Origin: Verrucomicrobiota bacterium
GTDB lineage: Bacteria > Verrucomicrobiota > Verrucomicrobiia > Opitutales > Opitutaceae
Direction of reading: 5' to 3'
Length of the DNA stretch: 45,664 nt
Assembly (NCBI GenBank): GCA_016871595.1
Contig: VHCY01000010.1
Span: 1-45,664, forward strand
Position 1 is the first letter of the stretch. Every line of letters starts with the position of its first letter. A model generated the notes under the pieces. That model was not told where the DNA came from. It did no database searches and saw only the letters and a program-made list of their open reading frames with translations. The position numbers were made by a program, and so were the translations under genes. Of the stretch, positions 1-7,571 are shown piece after piece.

Positions 1-1562
1 CGTTCCTGCTGGGGGCCATCGTGGCGGAACTGCCGCAGCGGGCGGGGGTGGAGCGGGCGTTCGCCGGGATGCGTGACCTCTTCAGCAGCGTGTTCTTTGT
101 GTCCATCGGGATGATGCTGGACCCGCGCGAGCTGCTGCCGGTGCTGCCCGCGGCGTTGGGCCTGCTGGTCTTTGTGCTGGTGGCCCGGGCGACGGCGACG
201 ACCCTCGGGCTGGTCCTGTGCGGGACCCGTCCGCGGGACGCGCGGCGCGCCGGCCTGCTGCTGACGCCGCTGGGCGAGTTCACCTTCATCATCGCCCAGC
301 TGGGCGTCTCCGCCGCGGTGCTGCCGCCGCGCTTCTATCCCCTCGCGGTCGGCCTTGCCATTCTGACCGTGCTGGTGGTCCCGGCCCTGAACCGCCGGGC
401 CGAGGCCATCCTCGCCCTGCTGGAACGGGTGGAGCCGCGTTGGATTGGACGGGCCCTGGAGGCCTATCACGGCTGGCTGCAGGCGGTGCAGGCGCGGCCG
501 CCGCGTTCGGTCGCGTGGCGGCTGGTGCGGGGGCGCCTGCCGCAGGTGGCGGTCGAGGCGCTGCTGGTGACCGGGATAATGCTCTTCGCGCCCCAGTTGC
601 TGGAGCTGCTTCGGACGCAGGCGCCGGCCTTCGGATTGCCGGTGCGGACCGTGGAGCTGGCCTTCTGGGGCGGGGTTGGCCTGGTCGCGTTGATTCTGCT
701 GTTCGCGCTGTGGCGGAACCTGGCGGCGATCGCGTTGATCGTGGCGGAGGCGGTAGGCGACGGCGGCGGTCTGCCCGTGGGGGTGGTCCAACGGGGGCTG
801 CGGGCCGTTTTGGCCCTCCTGCTCCTCGCGTGGGTGCAGGCGATCGCCCCGTTCGGCCCGCTCGGGATGTGGGGCTGGCTGGTCGTGCTGGCGGGCGCGG
901 TGGCGGTGGTCGCGTTCCTGTCGCGCAAGCTGATCTTCTGGCACAGCGAGTGGCGGGCGTCGGTGGATGCGGTCCTGACGGAGGATTCGCGGGCCGCGGC
1001 GGCCGCCCGCGCGGCCGAGCAGCGCGGACGTGATCTCGAGGCCTGGCAACTGAGCCTGGCGGAGGTCGTGGTGCCGGACGGGGCGGACTACGCGGGCCGG
1101 ACCCTCGCCCAGCTGGCGATCCCGGCGCGGCTGGGCTGCACCGTGCTGGAGATCGAGCGCAACGGGCACGTCGTCACCGCGCTGCGGCCGGACTTCCCGG
1201 TGTTTCCCGGGGACAAGCTGCTGCTGCTGGGGGCGCCGGCCCGGCTCGCCACCGCGCGGGGCGAACTGCAGCAGGCCCCGGCGGCGGCGCCGGCGGACGA
1301 GGAATTCCGGGGGTCGGTGCTGGAGACCTTCACCTTGCCCGAGGGTGGCTTTGAGGGGCGGACCTTGGCGGCACTCCGGCTGGCCCAGCGGACGGGCGTG
1401 CGGGTGGTCGCCCGGGAGCGTCAGGGGGAGCGCGTGCTGGCGCCGGGGGGCGCGGAAACCCTCGCGGCGGGGGATCTGGTGCTGGTGGCGGGCACCTTGG
1501 CGGAGATCGGCGCGTTCCGGCGGTGGCTGGCCGCCGGGGGCCCCGCGGAGGTGGCGGCGTGA
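1..1562 (+). CDS. Kef-type cation/H+ antiporter, C-terminal part (partial)
   Basis: The reading frame is already open at base 3 and runs in from outside the window, so the N-terminus is missing. The visible part begins inside the membrane domain of a CPA2 (Kef/RosB-like) monovalent cation:proton antiporter, with the family-like stretch FFVSIGMMLDP, and continues through several hydrophobic segments to about residue 315. Two TrkA-C (RCK_C) type regulatory domains follow, at roughly residues 350-425 and 430-505, each with the pattern 'GRTLAxL...G..V..I.R.G......P.......GD.L.L.G'. No Rossmann RCK_N domain lies between membrane and tail. The protein should exchange K+ or Na+ for H+ across the inner membrane, with the cytoplasmic tail sensing a ligand. 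Ion specificity cannot be read from the sequence. The GTG at base 21 is internal, not a true start. Confidence 0.85.
   Translation, partial: FLLGAIVAELPQRAGVERAFAGMRDLFSSVFFVSIGMMLDPRELLPVLPAALGLLVFVLVARATATTLGLVLCGTRPRDARRAGLLLTPLGEFTFIIAQLGVSAAVLPPRFYPLAVGLAILTVLVVPALNRRAEAILALLERVEPRWIGRALEAYHGWLQAVQARPPRSVAWRLVRGRLPQVAVEALLVTGIMLFAPQLLELLRTQAPAFGLPVRTVELAFWGGVGLVALILLFALWRNLAAIALIVAEAVGDGGGLPVGVVQRGLRAVLALLLLAWVQAIAPFGPLGMWGWLVVLAGAVAVVAFLSRKLIFWHSEWRASVDAVLTEDSRAAAAARAAEQRGRDLEAWQLSLAEVVVPDGADYAGRTLAQLAIPARLGCTVLEIERNGHVVTALRPDFPVFPGDKLLLLGAPARLATARGELQQAPAAAPADEEFRGSVLETFTLPEGGFEGRTLAALRLAQRTGVRVVARERQGERVLAPGGAETLAAGDLVLVAGTLAEIGAFRRWLAAGGPAEVAA
1547..1551 (+). promoter_or_regulatory. 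Shine-Dalgarno deciding the GTG start at 1559
   Basis: A perfect GGAGG lies inside the antiporter's last codons, seven bases before a GTG whose last two bases overlap the antiporter stop. This favours the GTG at 1559 over the upstream in-frame ATG at 1523 as the start of the small downstream protein. Confidence 0.6.
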
Positions 1563-1756
1563 AGGGCTTCGCGGACGAGGCGCGCCTCCGGGCCTGCGGC
1601 CGCAAGCGGCGCTACCGCAGCCAAGGTGACGCGCTGGACGCGGCCCTGCTGGCGGGGGTGGAGCGGGAGCGGGCCGCGTACCGCTGTGGGTACTGCGGCC
1701 AGTGGCACCTCACGACCCGCGACCGGGCCGAAGACCCACGGCGGGGCGCGCGTTAG
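1559..1756 (+). CDS. Small zinc-ribbon-like protein (hypothetical)
   Basis: A 65-residue basic protein starting at GTG 1559, which overlaps the antiporter TGA and has a well-spaced GGAGG. It has one Cys near residue 12 (LRACGRKRRYR) and a C-terminal C-x2-C-x2-WH motif (YRCGYCGQWHLT). This resembles small bacterial and phage proteins with a 'CPYCxxWHLT' ending, which are thought to bind zinc but have no established function. The Cys and His could form one zinc site, and the Arg/Lys content suggests nucleic-acid contact; both are inference. The overlap suggests translational coupling with the antiporter, although a functional link is not obvious. Confidence 0.65.
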   Translation: MKGFADEARLRACGRKRRYRSQGDALDAALLAGVERERAAYRCGYCGQWHLTTRDRAEDPRRGAR

Positions 1757-1803
1757 TCAACGAAAGGCTTGCGTCGCGCGGGGCCGGGCCCTGTTTCGAA
1801 GGG

Positions 1804-2169
1804 ATGTCGAGCCCCGTAGCCCCTGGAAGCCGCCCCGCGGATGCCGCGGGTGGGGGCGTCTCGGTGCCCCGCCAGGCCCCGGTGGAGGGCTGGTTGCGGC
1901 AGGAGCGCCTGGCCCGCGGGGTCACGCAGCAGGCGTTGGCGGACGCCTTGGGCTGCAAGCGGCAGGCTTGTGCCCAGCTGGAGCGCTCGGAGGCCCGGGG
2001 GGCGATTTCCCTTTATTCCCTGCGCAAGGCGGCCGCGGCGATGGACTGCGAGCTCGTCTACGCGCTCGTCCCGCGGGGGGCGGCCCCGGCAGCGAGCGCT
2101 GTGGCGAAGGAACCCGAGGCGGAGCGGCCGTGGGTGGCGGGCGAGGACCTGCCGACGAGTCTGCTCTGA
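1804..2169 (+). CDS. HTH protein of the 'mobile mystery protein A' family, orphan
   Basis: About 121 residues from the ATG at 1804. After a low-complexity N-terminus comes the family-like core: GWLRQERLARGVTQQALADA, an HTH of the XRE type, then RQACAQLERSEARGAISL and a second conserved block ending MDCELVYALVPR. That order (GW, HTH, QLE-S/D-E-x-RGAISL, LR-AA-A-DC-LVYALVP) matches the small regulators called mobile mystery protein A, often encoded beside a Fic-domain partner (mobile mystery protein B). No such partner follows: the next gene is the convergent cyclophilin 27 bases away. It is probably a DNA-binding transcriptional regulator. The start is uncertain, since no good Shine-Dalgarno precedes 1804 and in-frame upstream ATG and downstream GTG codons exist. 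Confidence 0.75.
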   Translation: MSSPVAPGSRPADAAGGGVSVPRQAPVEGWLRQERLARGVTQQALADALGCKRQACAQLERSEARGAISLYSLRKAAAAMDCELVYALVPRGAAPAASAVAKEPEAERPWVAGEDLPTSLL

Positions 2170-2196
2170 GCCGGCGCGGGGTAGGCGCGGGCGCCG

Positions 2197-2823
2197 TCAG
2201 GGCTTGATGACAATGCGCCGGATCACCGGCGGCTGGCGGGGCACGCTGGCGCTGCCGTCGGGGCCGGGCATCGTCGGGAGCTCGGCCAGGGCGTCGACGA
2301 CCTCGAAGCCCCGGATGACCTTGGCGAAGATCACGTAGGAGGGGGGCAGCCGGTAGTCCTGGTGCATAATGAAGAACTGGCTGGTATTGGTGTTGGGGCC
2401 GCGGTTGGCCATCGCGACGATGCCGCGCCGGTAGCCGGCTCGGTAGAGCGGCGAGGCGGGGTCGAGCTCGTCGGCGAAGGTGCCACCCCAGGCGCTCTGG
2501 CCCCCGCGGCCGTCGCCCATCGGATCGCCGCCCTGGAGCATGAAGCCGCGGATGATGCGGTGGAAGGTGAGGCCGTCGTAGTACCCGTGCTCGGCGAGGA
2601 GGCGGAAGTTCTCCACCGCCCGCGGGGCGGCTTCCGGGAGCAGCTCCAGCTCGATCTCGCCCTTTTCCAGCTGGAGCACGGCGTGGCGGCCGCCAGAGCT
2701 CTTGGCCCCGGCCGGCACCTTGGGGTTGCCCGTCGCCGGCGGCGCGGACGGCGTGCCGGGCTCGGGCTGGCAGGCGGTGAGCAGCAAGGCGGCGAAGAGC
2801 GGGCAGAGAGGACGGAACGTCAT
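2197..2823 (-). CDS. Cyclophilin-type peptidyl-prolyl cis-trans isomerase, lipoprotein
   Basis: A 208-residue protein with a type II signal peptide: hydrophobic stretch FAALLLTAC with the lipobox Cys at residue 18. The rest is a cyclophilin domain with the active-site block FHRIIRGFMLQGGDP and a later NRGPNTNTSQFFI segment, both diagnostic for the fold. It should catalyse proline isomerisation during protein folding in the periplasm, anchored to a membrane by lipid. It is the last gene of a six-gene minus-strand operon, 31 bases after the AsmA-like gene, so it may assist folding of that system's exported parts; this is inference from position. GGGAGG lies almost against the ATG, closer than usual. 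Confidence 0.93.
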   Translation of the reverse strand: MTFRPLCPLFAALLLTACQPEPGTPSAPPATGNPKVPAGAKSSGGRHAVLQLEKGEIELELLPEAAPRAVENFRLLAEHGYYDGLTFHRIIRGFMLQGGDPMGDGRGGQSAWGGTFADELDPASPLYRAGYRRGIVAMANRGPNTNTSQFFIMHQDYRLPPSYVIFAKVIRGFEVVDALAELPTMPGPDGSASVPRQPPVIRRIVIKP

Positions 2824-2854
2824 CCCTCCCTATCTCGGCGGGCGCGCGGGCAAG

Positions 2855-5602
2855 TCAAGGCGCGGGCGGCGGGACCGGGGGCGGGGCGGCGGGGCCGGCC
2901 TCGTTCTCGCCGGCGAGGGTGCGCAGGAAGTTGCGGGGCCCCATCACGAACTCCCAGCGCGGCCGCTCGAGCGTGCCGGTGAGCCGCACCTCCAGGGCGT
3001 TGGACAGCGGGGTGAGCACGGCGCCGACCACGGTCTTGAGGACGTTGCCGCTTTCCTGGAACGGGAAGACCTTGGCGTTGAAGCGCAGCTCGCGCCGGTC
3101 GAGGGTGAATTCCCCGGAGGCGTCGATCGCGGAGTTGGCGCCGCGGAGTTCCACCTGGGGGAAAATCAGCCGTGGTCCCTCGAGCCGCAGGTTGGCGCGG
3201 GCCTCGGTGAAGCGGAGCGAGGTGAAGGTGAACAGCTCCGAGAGCAGGCCCAGCATCGGTACTTCGCCCAGTTCCGGTCCCTGCAGCGTCGCGTTGCCAT
3301 CCCCCCGGAAGGAGAACGGGTCCGCGTAGTCGCCTTCCGCCGAGGCCGAGAGGTTGAGGCGCAGGTTGGCCCGCTCCCGCACGAAACGGTCCGGGGGCGC
3401 CGGGGCCTCCCCCCGTCGCGCGGCCAGGAACGCCTGCAGGGTGGTCGCCGCGGGCCCGAGGCTGGCGTCCTCCAGCGAGGCGTTGAAGCCGACCCGCCGC
3501 GCGGCGCCAGCGCCCCAGACGCGGGCGTTGCCGGAGACGCGGCCCTCCGCGTAGCGCGCGGAGAACGGGTCGACGTTGACCTCCGGACCCGCGACCCGCG
3601 CCTTGAAGGCCACTTCCTGCAGTGGGAAACCGTGGAAGCGGAAGGCGCCCGCCACCCGGCCCTCCAGTTCGAGGCGGTTGACCGCCCCCGCGGGCGCGGC
3701 CGGGCCGTGCAGGCGCCCCCGCAGGCTGATCTCCGGGGACGCCTCGGCCGCGTAGGGGTCGAGCAGGGAGTTGAGCGGGGAACCCAGCAGCGCCCGCACG
3801 GGTCCGAGGCCGAGGCTCGATTGCAGGTCGAGGTCGAGGTGGCGCCAGCCCGCGCCGGGCTCCAGCACGTGGGTGAAGGTGCCGCGCGCGGCGCCGCTCG
3901 GGTCCGCGAGGCGGAATTCCAGGCCGTCGATCCAGCCGGGGCGGATGAACAGGCGGGTCCGGACCTCCTCGGCCGGCGCGCCGCGCAGCTTGATGCGGCC
4001 CGCCTGGGCGCCGACGAAGACGGCGGCCCGGTGCCCCTGGCGCCAGACGCCCTGCAAGTCGACGCTGGCCGCCGGCGGGGCGTCCGGGAACTCCAGCTGG
4101 GTGAAGAACTTCGGCCACCACGGGCCGAACCAGCGGCTGATCGCGAGCGGGCGGAGCCGCCCGTCGAGGAGGAAGCGGAAGGCGTGCGTGCGCAGGTCGT
4201 GCTCGTAGGTCCCGCGGGCGTGGTTCTCGCCGATCCGCGCGAAGGCCTCCGGCGAGCGGAAGCGCCCGGGCTCCAGCGTGACCACCGCGCGCCCGTCCTC
4301 CATCGTCACGCCGTAGGAGTTCATCCGCGGAATGCGCACCCGCGCGTCCAGCCGGGCAAAGGTCCAGTCCGGGCCGAAAACCGCCGCTCCCTCCTCCACG
4401 GTCAGGGCCTCGTAGGAGTAGAAGCGGGCGACGTCCGTGCCGAGCCGCCGGCTGATGAGGTCGAGGAGTCCCGGAGACAGTTCCCCGGCGAAGGTGACGC
4501 GCCCGCTCCGTCGGCCCCAGTCGATCTCCGCGGCCAGCTCCAGCGGCAAGTCGAGCAGCCGCAGCCCTGCCTTCGCGGTGACCGTGGTTCCGGCGCCCCG
4601 GCGCAGGCGGGCCGTGACCGCCCGGAGCGCGCCGTCTGCGGTTTCAACCGCGGCGGCCATGACCTCCGCCGTCGCGGGCCACCCGTCATCGAGGGCATCG
4701 AGGCGGAGCGGGGGCAGGATGACGTGCAGCTGTTGGAGCCGGGCGAGGCCCTCCAGCTGGAGCGTGGCGGCGGAGAGCTGCAGCCCGGAGGCGACCCGCT
4801 CCGGGCCGAGCGACAGCGTTCCGGTGAGCGCGACCGCGCGTGCCTCGCCGGCCGCGGGTGGCGGGAGTGGGATGCGGGTGCCCGTGAGATGGAAGCCGAG
4901 TTGATGGCGGCCGGATCCGGCGGGGGAGACTTCCAGCCGCACGCGCAGGTCCTCCGCCTCGGCGACGTGGCGGCCGGCGGCGAGGACGGCCCGGGCGGCG
5001 GAGGGGAACAGGCGGGCGACCTCCGCGGCGAGCGGGGGGGCGGCGGGGTCCGGGCGGGGCAGCGCGAGCATTCCTCCCGCCTGCAAGAGGATGCCCTGCA
5101 CCCGGGCGTCGAACTGATCGAGGTGGAGACGGCCGGCGTCGAGCCGGAGCACGGCCCCGATCCCGGAGGCGAGCGGTTCGGAGCGCCCGGAGGGGGTCAG
5201 TTGGGGCGGGGCCAGCACCGCGGCGTCCTGGAACTGCAATTCCCGCAGGAGAATCTCCCCGCGGAGGGCCGCGGTGGGGTCGAGGACCGCATAGACCCCG
5301 CGGGCCTCCAGCACGGGCTCGGCTAAGGCGGGCAGGAAGAGACGCACGTCCCGCGCGAACACGCGCCCGGTGGGATCAAACGAGGTTGCGCTGACGTTGG
5401 CGCGGAAGCCCTGCCGGGCGAGTTCGGCCTCGAGCCGGCGCAGCAGCGGGGCGGGCACCGTCAGCTCGTGCCTGGTGGCGATCCAGGCCTGCAGCGCGAG
5501 CAGCAGCAGCAGCCCGAGCCACAGCGTCCAGAGCGCGAACGCACCACCCGCCCGCGCGACATGCGCGGCGGCGGCGCGGCTGACCTCCAAGAACGGCGGC
5601 AT
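2855..5602 (-). CDS. AsmA-like envelope protein
   Basis: 915 residues with one N-terminal membrane segment (about residues 21-42) and a very long periplasmic part rich in short beta-strand-like repeats. The C-terminal section, with 'LRLEGPRLIFPQVELRG', 'IDASGEFTLDRRELRFNAKV' and 'LTPLSNALEVRLTGTLERPRWEF', is typical of the AsmA/YhdP superfamily C-terminus. Members of this superfamily (AsmA, TamB, YhdP) are inner-membrane-anchored bridges implicated in lipid movement and outer-membrane assembly. It is the fifth gene of the GldA/F/G-like ABC operon, 14 bases after the DUF4340 gene. A role together with that transporter is inferred from operon structure only. The ATG at 5602 fits the membrane segment; no clear Shine-Dalgarno was seen. 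Confidence 0.8.
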   Translation of the reverse strand: MPPFLEVSRAAAAHVARAGGAFALWTLWLGLLLLLALQAWIATRHELTVPAPLLRRLEAELARQGFRANVSATSFDPTGRVFARDVRLFLPALAEPVLEARGVYAVLDPTAALRGEILLRELQFQDAAVLAPPQLTPSGRSEPLASGIGAVLRLDAGRLHLDQFDARVQGILLQAGGMLALPRPDPAAPPLAAEVARLFPSAARAVLAAGRHVAEAEDLRVRLEVSPAGSGRHQLGFHLTGTRIPLPPPAAGEARAVALTGTLSLGPERVASGLQLSAATLQLEGLARLQQLHVILPPLRLDALDDGWPATAEVMAAAVETADGALRAVTARLRRGAGTTVTAKAGLRLLDLPLELAAEIDWGRRSGRVTFAGELSPGLLDLISRRLGTDVARFYSYEALTVEEGAAVFGPDWTFARLDARVRIPRMNSYGVTMEDGRAVVTLEPGRFRSPEAFARIGENHARGTYEHDLRTHAFRFLLDGRLRPLAISRWFGPWWPKFFTQLEFPDAPPAASVDLQGVWRQGHRAAVFVGAQAGRIKLRGAPAEEVRTRLFIRPGWIDGLEFRLADPSGAARGTFTHVLEPGAGWRHLDLDLQSSLGLGPVRALLGSPLNSLLDPYAAEASPEISLRGRLHGPAAPAGAVNRLELEGRVAGAFRFHGFPLQEVAFKARVAGPEVNVDPFSARYAEGRVSGNARVWGAGAARRVGFNASLEDASLGPAATTLQAFLAARRGEAPAPPDRFVRERANLRLNLSASAEGDYADPFSFRGDGNATLQGPELGEVPMLGLLSELFTFTSLRFTEARANLRLEGPRLIFPQVELRGANSAIDASGEFTLDRRELRFNAKVFPFQESGNVLKTVVGAVLTPLSNALEVRLTGTLERPRWEFVMGPRNFLRTLAGENEAGPAAPPPVPPPAP

Positions 5603-5616
5603 CGGCCCGGTGGGGA

Positions 5617-7566
5617 TCAGCGCGGCGGGGCGGGACGCGGGCCCGGGTCCCGCGGGCCGTAAGTCAGGGCCCAGAGCGCGTCGATGACGGGCTGGGGCAG
5701 GGAGAACACGGTGTCCAGTTCGCGGCTGCCGGCGTATTGCAGGCTGCCGCCCAGCCGGTCGGTGAGCAGGAGGCTAAAGGTGGTCGTGGTGGGGGTCGGA
5801 CCGCCACCCGCCCCGGCGATCACGGCCTCGAGGCGGTAGCGCCACGGGCGTTCCTCGCCCCCGGCGAGCACGCGCGGGGTGAAGCCGCCCGGGAGGAAGT
5901 CGCGGGCCGCTGGCGCCCGCAGCGCTGCCAGCAGCCCCGCGAGCGCCGCGGGATCCCGCGGCGGGGGCGTCGCCTGTCCGCCCGCGTCGAGCGTCGCCGC
6001 GAACACCTCTCGCCCGCCCTCCGCTTCGGTCAGCTGCACGGAGGTGATACGCGCGGCCTCGGCGAGGGGGGGCGCCACCGCCCGGTCCCGCCAGGCGTGG
6101 GGGACCACGGGCAGTTCCTCGAGGACGGCACGATCGACCTGGTAAATGGAGTTGCCCGGATCCGCGGCGGTGCCCACCCGCGCGTAGAGCTGGCGCGACG
6201 CGTCGGTGCCCAGCCGCAGCACGACCGGAGGGACGCCGCCGCCGCGACTCAGGACGATCTCCCGCACCGGGCGGTTGAAGCCCCATTCCTCGAGGTCCGC
6301 GCTGGTTGGGGCGTCGCTTTTGAAGCGTTCCACGCTGAGGGTCGCGAGTTGTTCCAGCAGCCGTTGCACGCGTCCGGCGTCGGCCGGCAAGGTGCGGGCG
6401 TCCCCGGAGCCCGCGGACAGCTGCCACGCGCGGGCGGCCGGGCCCTCGCCGAGGCGGCGCAGCTCCACCGGACCCGGTCCGGGCTGCAAGGGGGAGGAGA
6501 GGGCGATGGCGGTGACCGCGGCCGGGTCGAGGTCGTCGAGCACGCGTTTCTCGCGGAGGCTTTCCTGCGCGGCGCGGAGCGTCTCGAGCAGCGCCGGCGG
6601 GACCACGGTGGTGAAGAGGGTGGGCCGGCCCTCGAGCTGGGCGAGGAACTCGATCCCGGGGACCGAGCCGGGTTCCGGGGGCGCGGGGTTGGCGACGGGC
6701 TCGCCGAGGTAGAGCACTTCCAGCCGGCCGTTGCCCTCGAGGGCGAGGCGCAGGCTGGGCGCGGCGGAGGGCGCCGGGCCCGCGGGGCTGGCGGGGAAGG
6801 AGCGGGCGCGCAGCGTGTTCAGGTCGTTCACCAGCAACTCGACCGCCTGGCGGCTCGCGCGGGCCGAGATCGGCGCGTCGAAGGTCCAGCGGGTGCCTTC
6901 GCGGCGCAGGCGCACGCGCACGCCGGCCGCGCCCACCTCGGCGGAGCGAGGGGCAAGCTGGAGGCCGAGCGAGCGCGCCTCGAACACCCGCACGCCAAAA
7001 AGGGTGTCGTCCCGCAACTGCGCCAGCGGCGGGGAGAGCAGGTCCGCGAGCGTGCGGTTGACCACGTGGATGCGCGTGCCGTCGGGCGAGAGCAGATAGA
7101 GGCGGCGGCCGTCGGGCGTGCTGTCGCCGAGGCGGAGCACGGTCTGCCGCGCGGGGGCGCCGGGGGCCGCGTCGCCGCTGGTGAAGGTCGCGGTCAGGCG
7201 CGGCGGGGCGAGGCCGAAGTCGGCGGTGGTCTGCTGGTTCCGGGCGAGGTCGGCGACCGCGAAGCTGGTCTCGTGCTCGAGCAGCTGCAGGCCCTGGAGC
7301 AGGCCGGTGACGGCGTGGGGGTTCGCGGGCCAGCGCTCGAGCGGCCGGGTAAGGAACCAGGTGTCGCGCTCGCGGACGAGCCGGTAGCCGGTGCCGCCTG
7401 GGGCCTCGACCTCGAGCGTGGTGATGCGGGCGGCCTCGGGCCCGAGCACGCGGCGGCGCGCCTCGCGGGAAGCGGCCTCCGTGCGCCACGCGCGCTCGAA
7501 GTGGAAGATGTACGCGAAGAGGGCGACGTTGAGGAACACCAGGACGAGCGTGACTTTCGTGCGCAT
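5617..7566 (-). CDS. DUF4340 domain-containing membrane-anchored protein
   Basis: 649 residues starting at the ATG whose complement is at 7564-7566, directly before a membrane segment (about residues 4-21). The periplasmic remainder shows repeated DUF4340-like units, each with 'ITTLEVEAPGG...YRLVRERDTWFLTRPL' style strands and a 'LRLGDSTPDGRRLYL' section, repeated near the middle ('LRLGTDASRQLYARV'). DUF4340 proteins are usually encoded after GldG-type ABC auxiliary genes, exactly as here with a 5-base gap, but their biochemical role is unknown. A much longer in-frame extension to 7992 would overlap the GldG-like gene and has no signal-like start, so it was not used. Confidence 0.85.
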   Translation of the reverse strand: MRTKVTLVLVFLNVALFAYIFHFERAWRTEAASREARRRVLGPEAARITTLEVEAPGGTGYRLVRERDTWFLTRPLERWPANPHAVTGLLQGLQLLEHETSFAVADLARNQQTTADFGLAPPRLTATFTSGDAAPGAPARQTVLRLGDSTPDGRRLYLLSPDGTRIHVVNRTLADLLSPPLAQLRDDTLFGVRVFEARSLGLQLAPRSAEVGAAGVRVRLRREGTRWTFDAPISARASRQAVELLVNDLNTLRARSFPASPAGPAPSAAPSLRLALEGNGRLEVLYLGEPVANPAPPEPGSVPGIEFLAQLEGRPTLFTTVVPPALLETLRAAQESLREKRVLDDLDPAAVTAIALSSPLQPGPGPVELRRLGEGPAARAWQLSAGSGDARTLPADAGRVQRLLEQLATLSVERFKSDAPTSADLEEWGFNRPVREIVLSRGGGVPPVVLRLGTDASRQLYARVGTAADPGNSIYQVDRAVLEELPVVPHAWRDRAVAPPLAEAARITSVQLTEAEGGREVFAATLDAGGQATPPPRDPAALAGLLAALRAPAARDFLPGGFTPRVLAGGEERPWRYRLEAVIAGAGGGPTPTTTTFSLLLTDRLGGSLQYAGSRELDTVFSLPQPVIDALWALTYGPRDPGPRPAPPR

Positions 7567-7571
7567 GGGCG

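Noticed and set aside
2702-5326. Very long plus-strand open frame (874 codons) opposite the AsmA-like gene
   Set aside because: In this high-GC DNA, stops are rare on the opposite strand. The translation is compositionally odd (Arg/Gly/Glu-rich without domains), while the minus strand encodes a clear AsmA-like protein.
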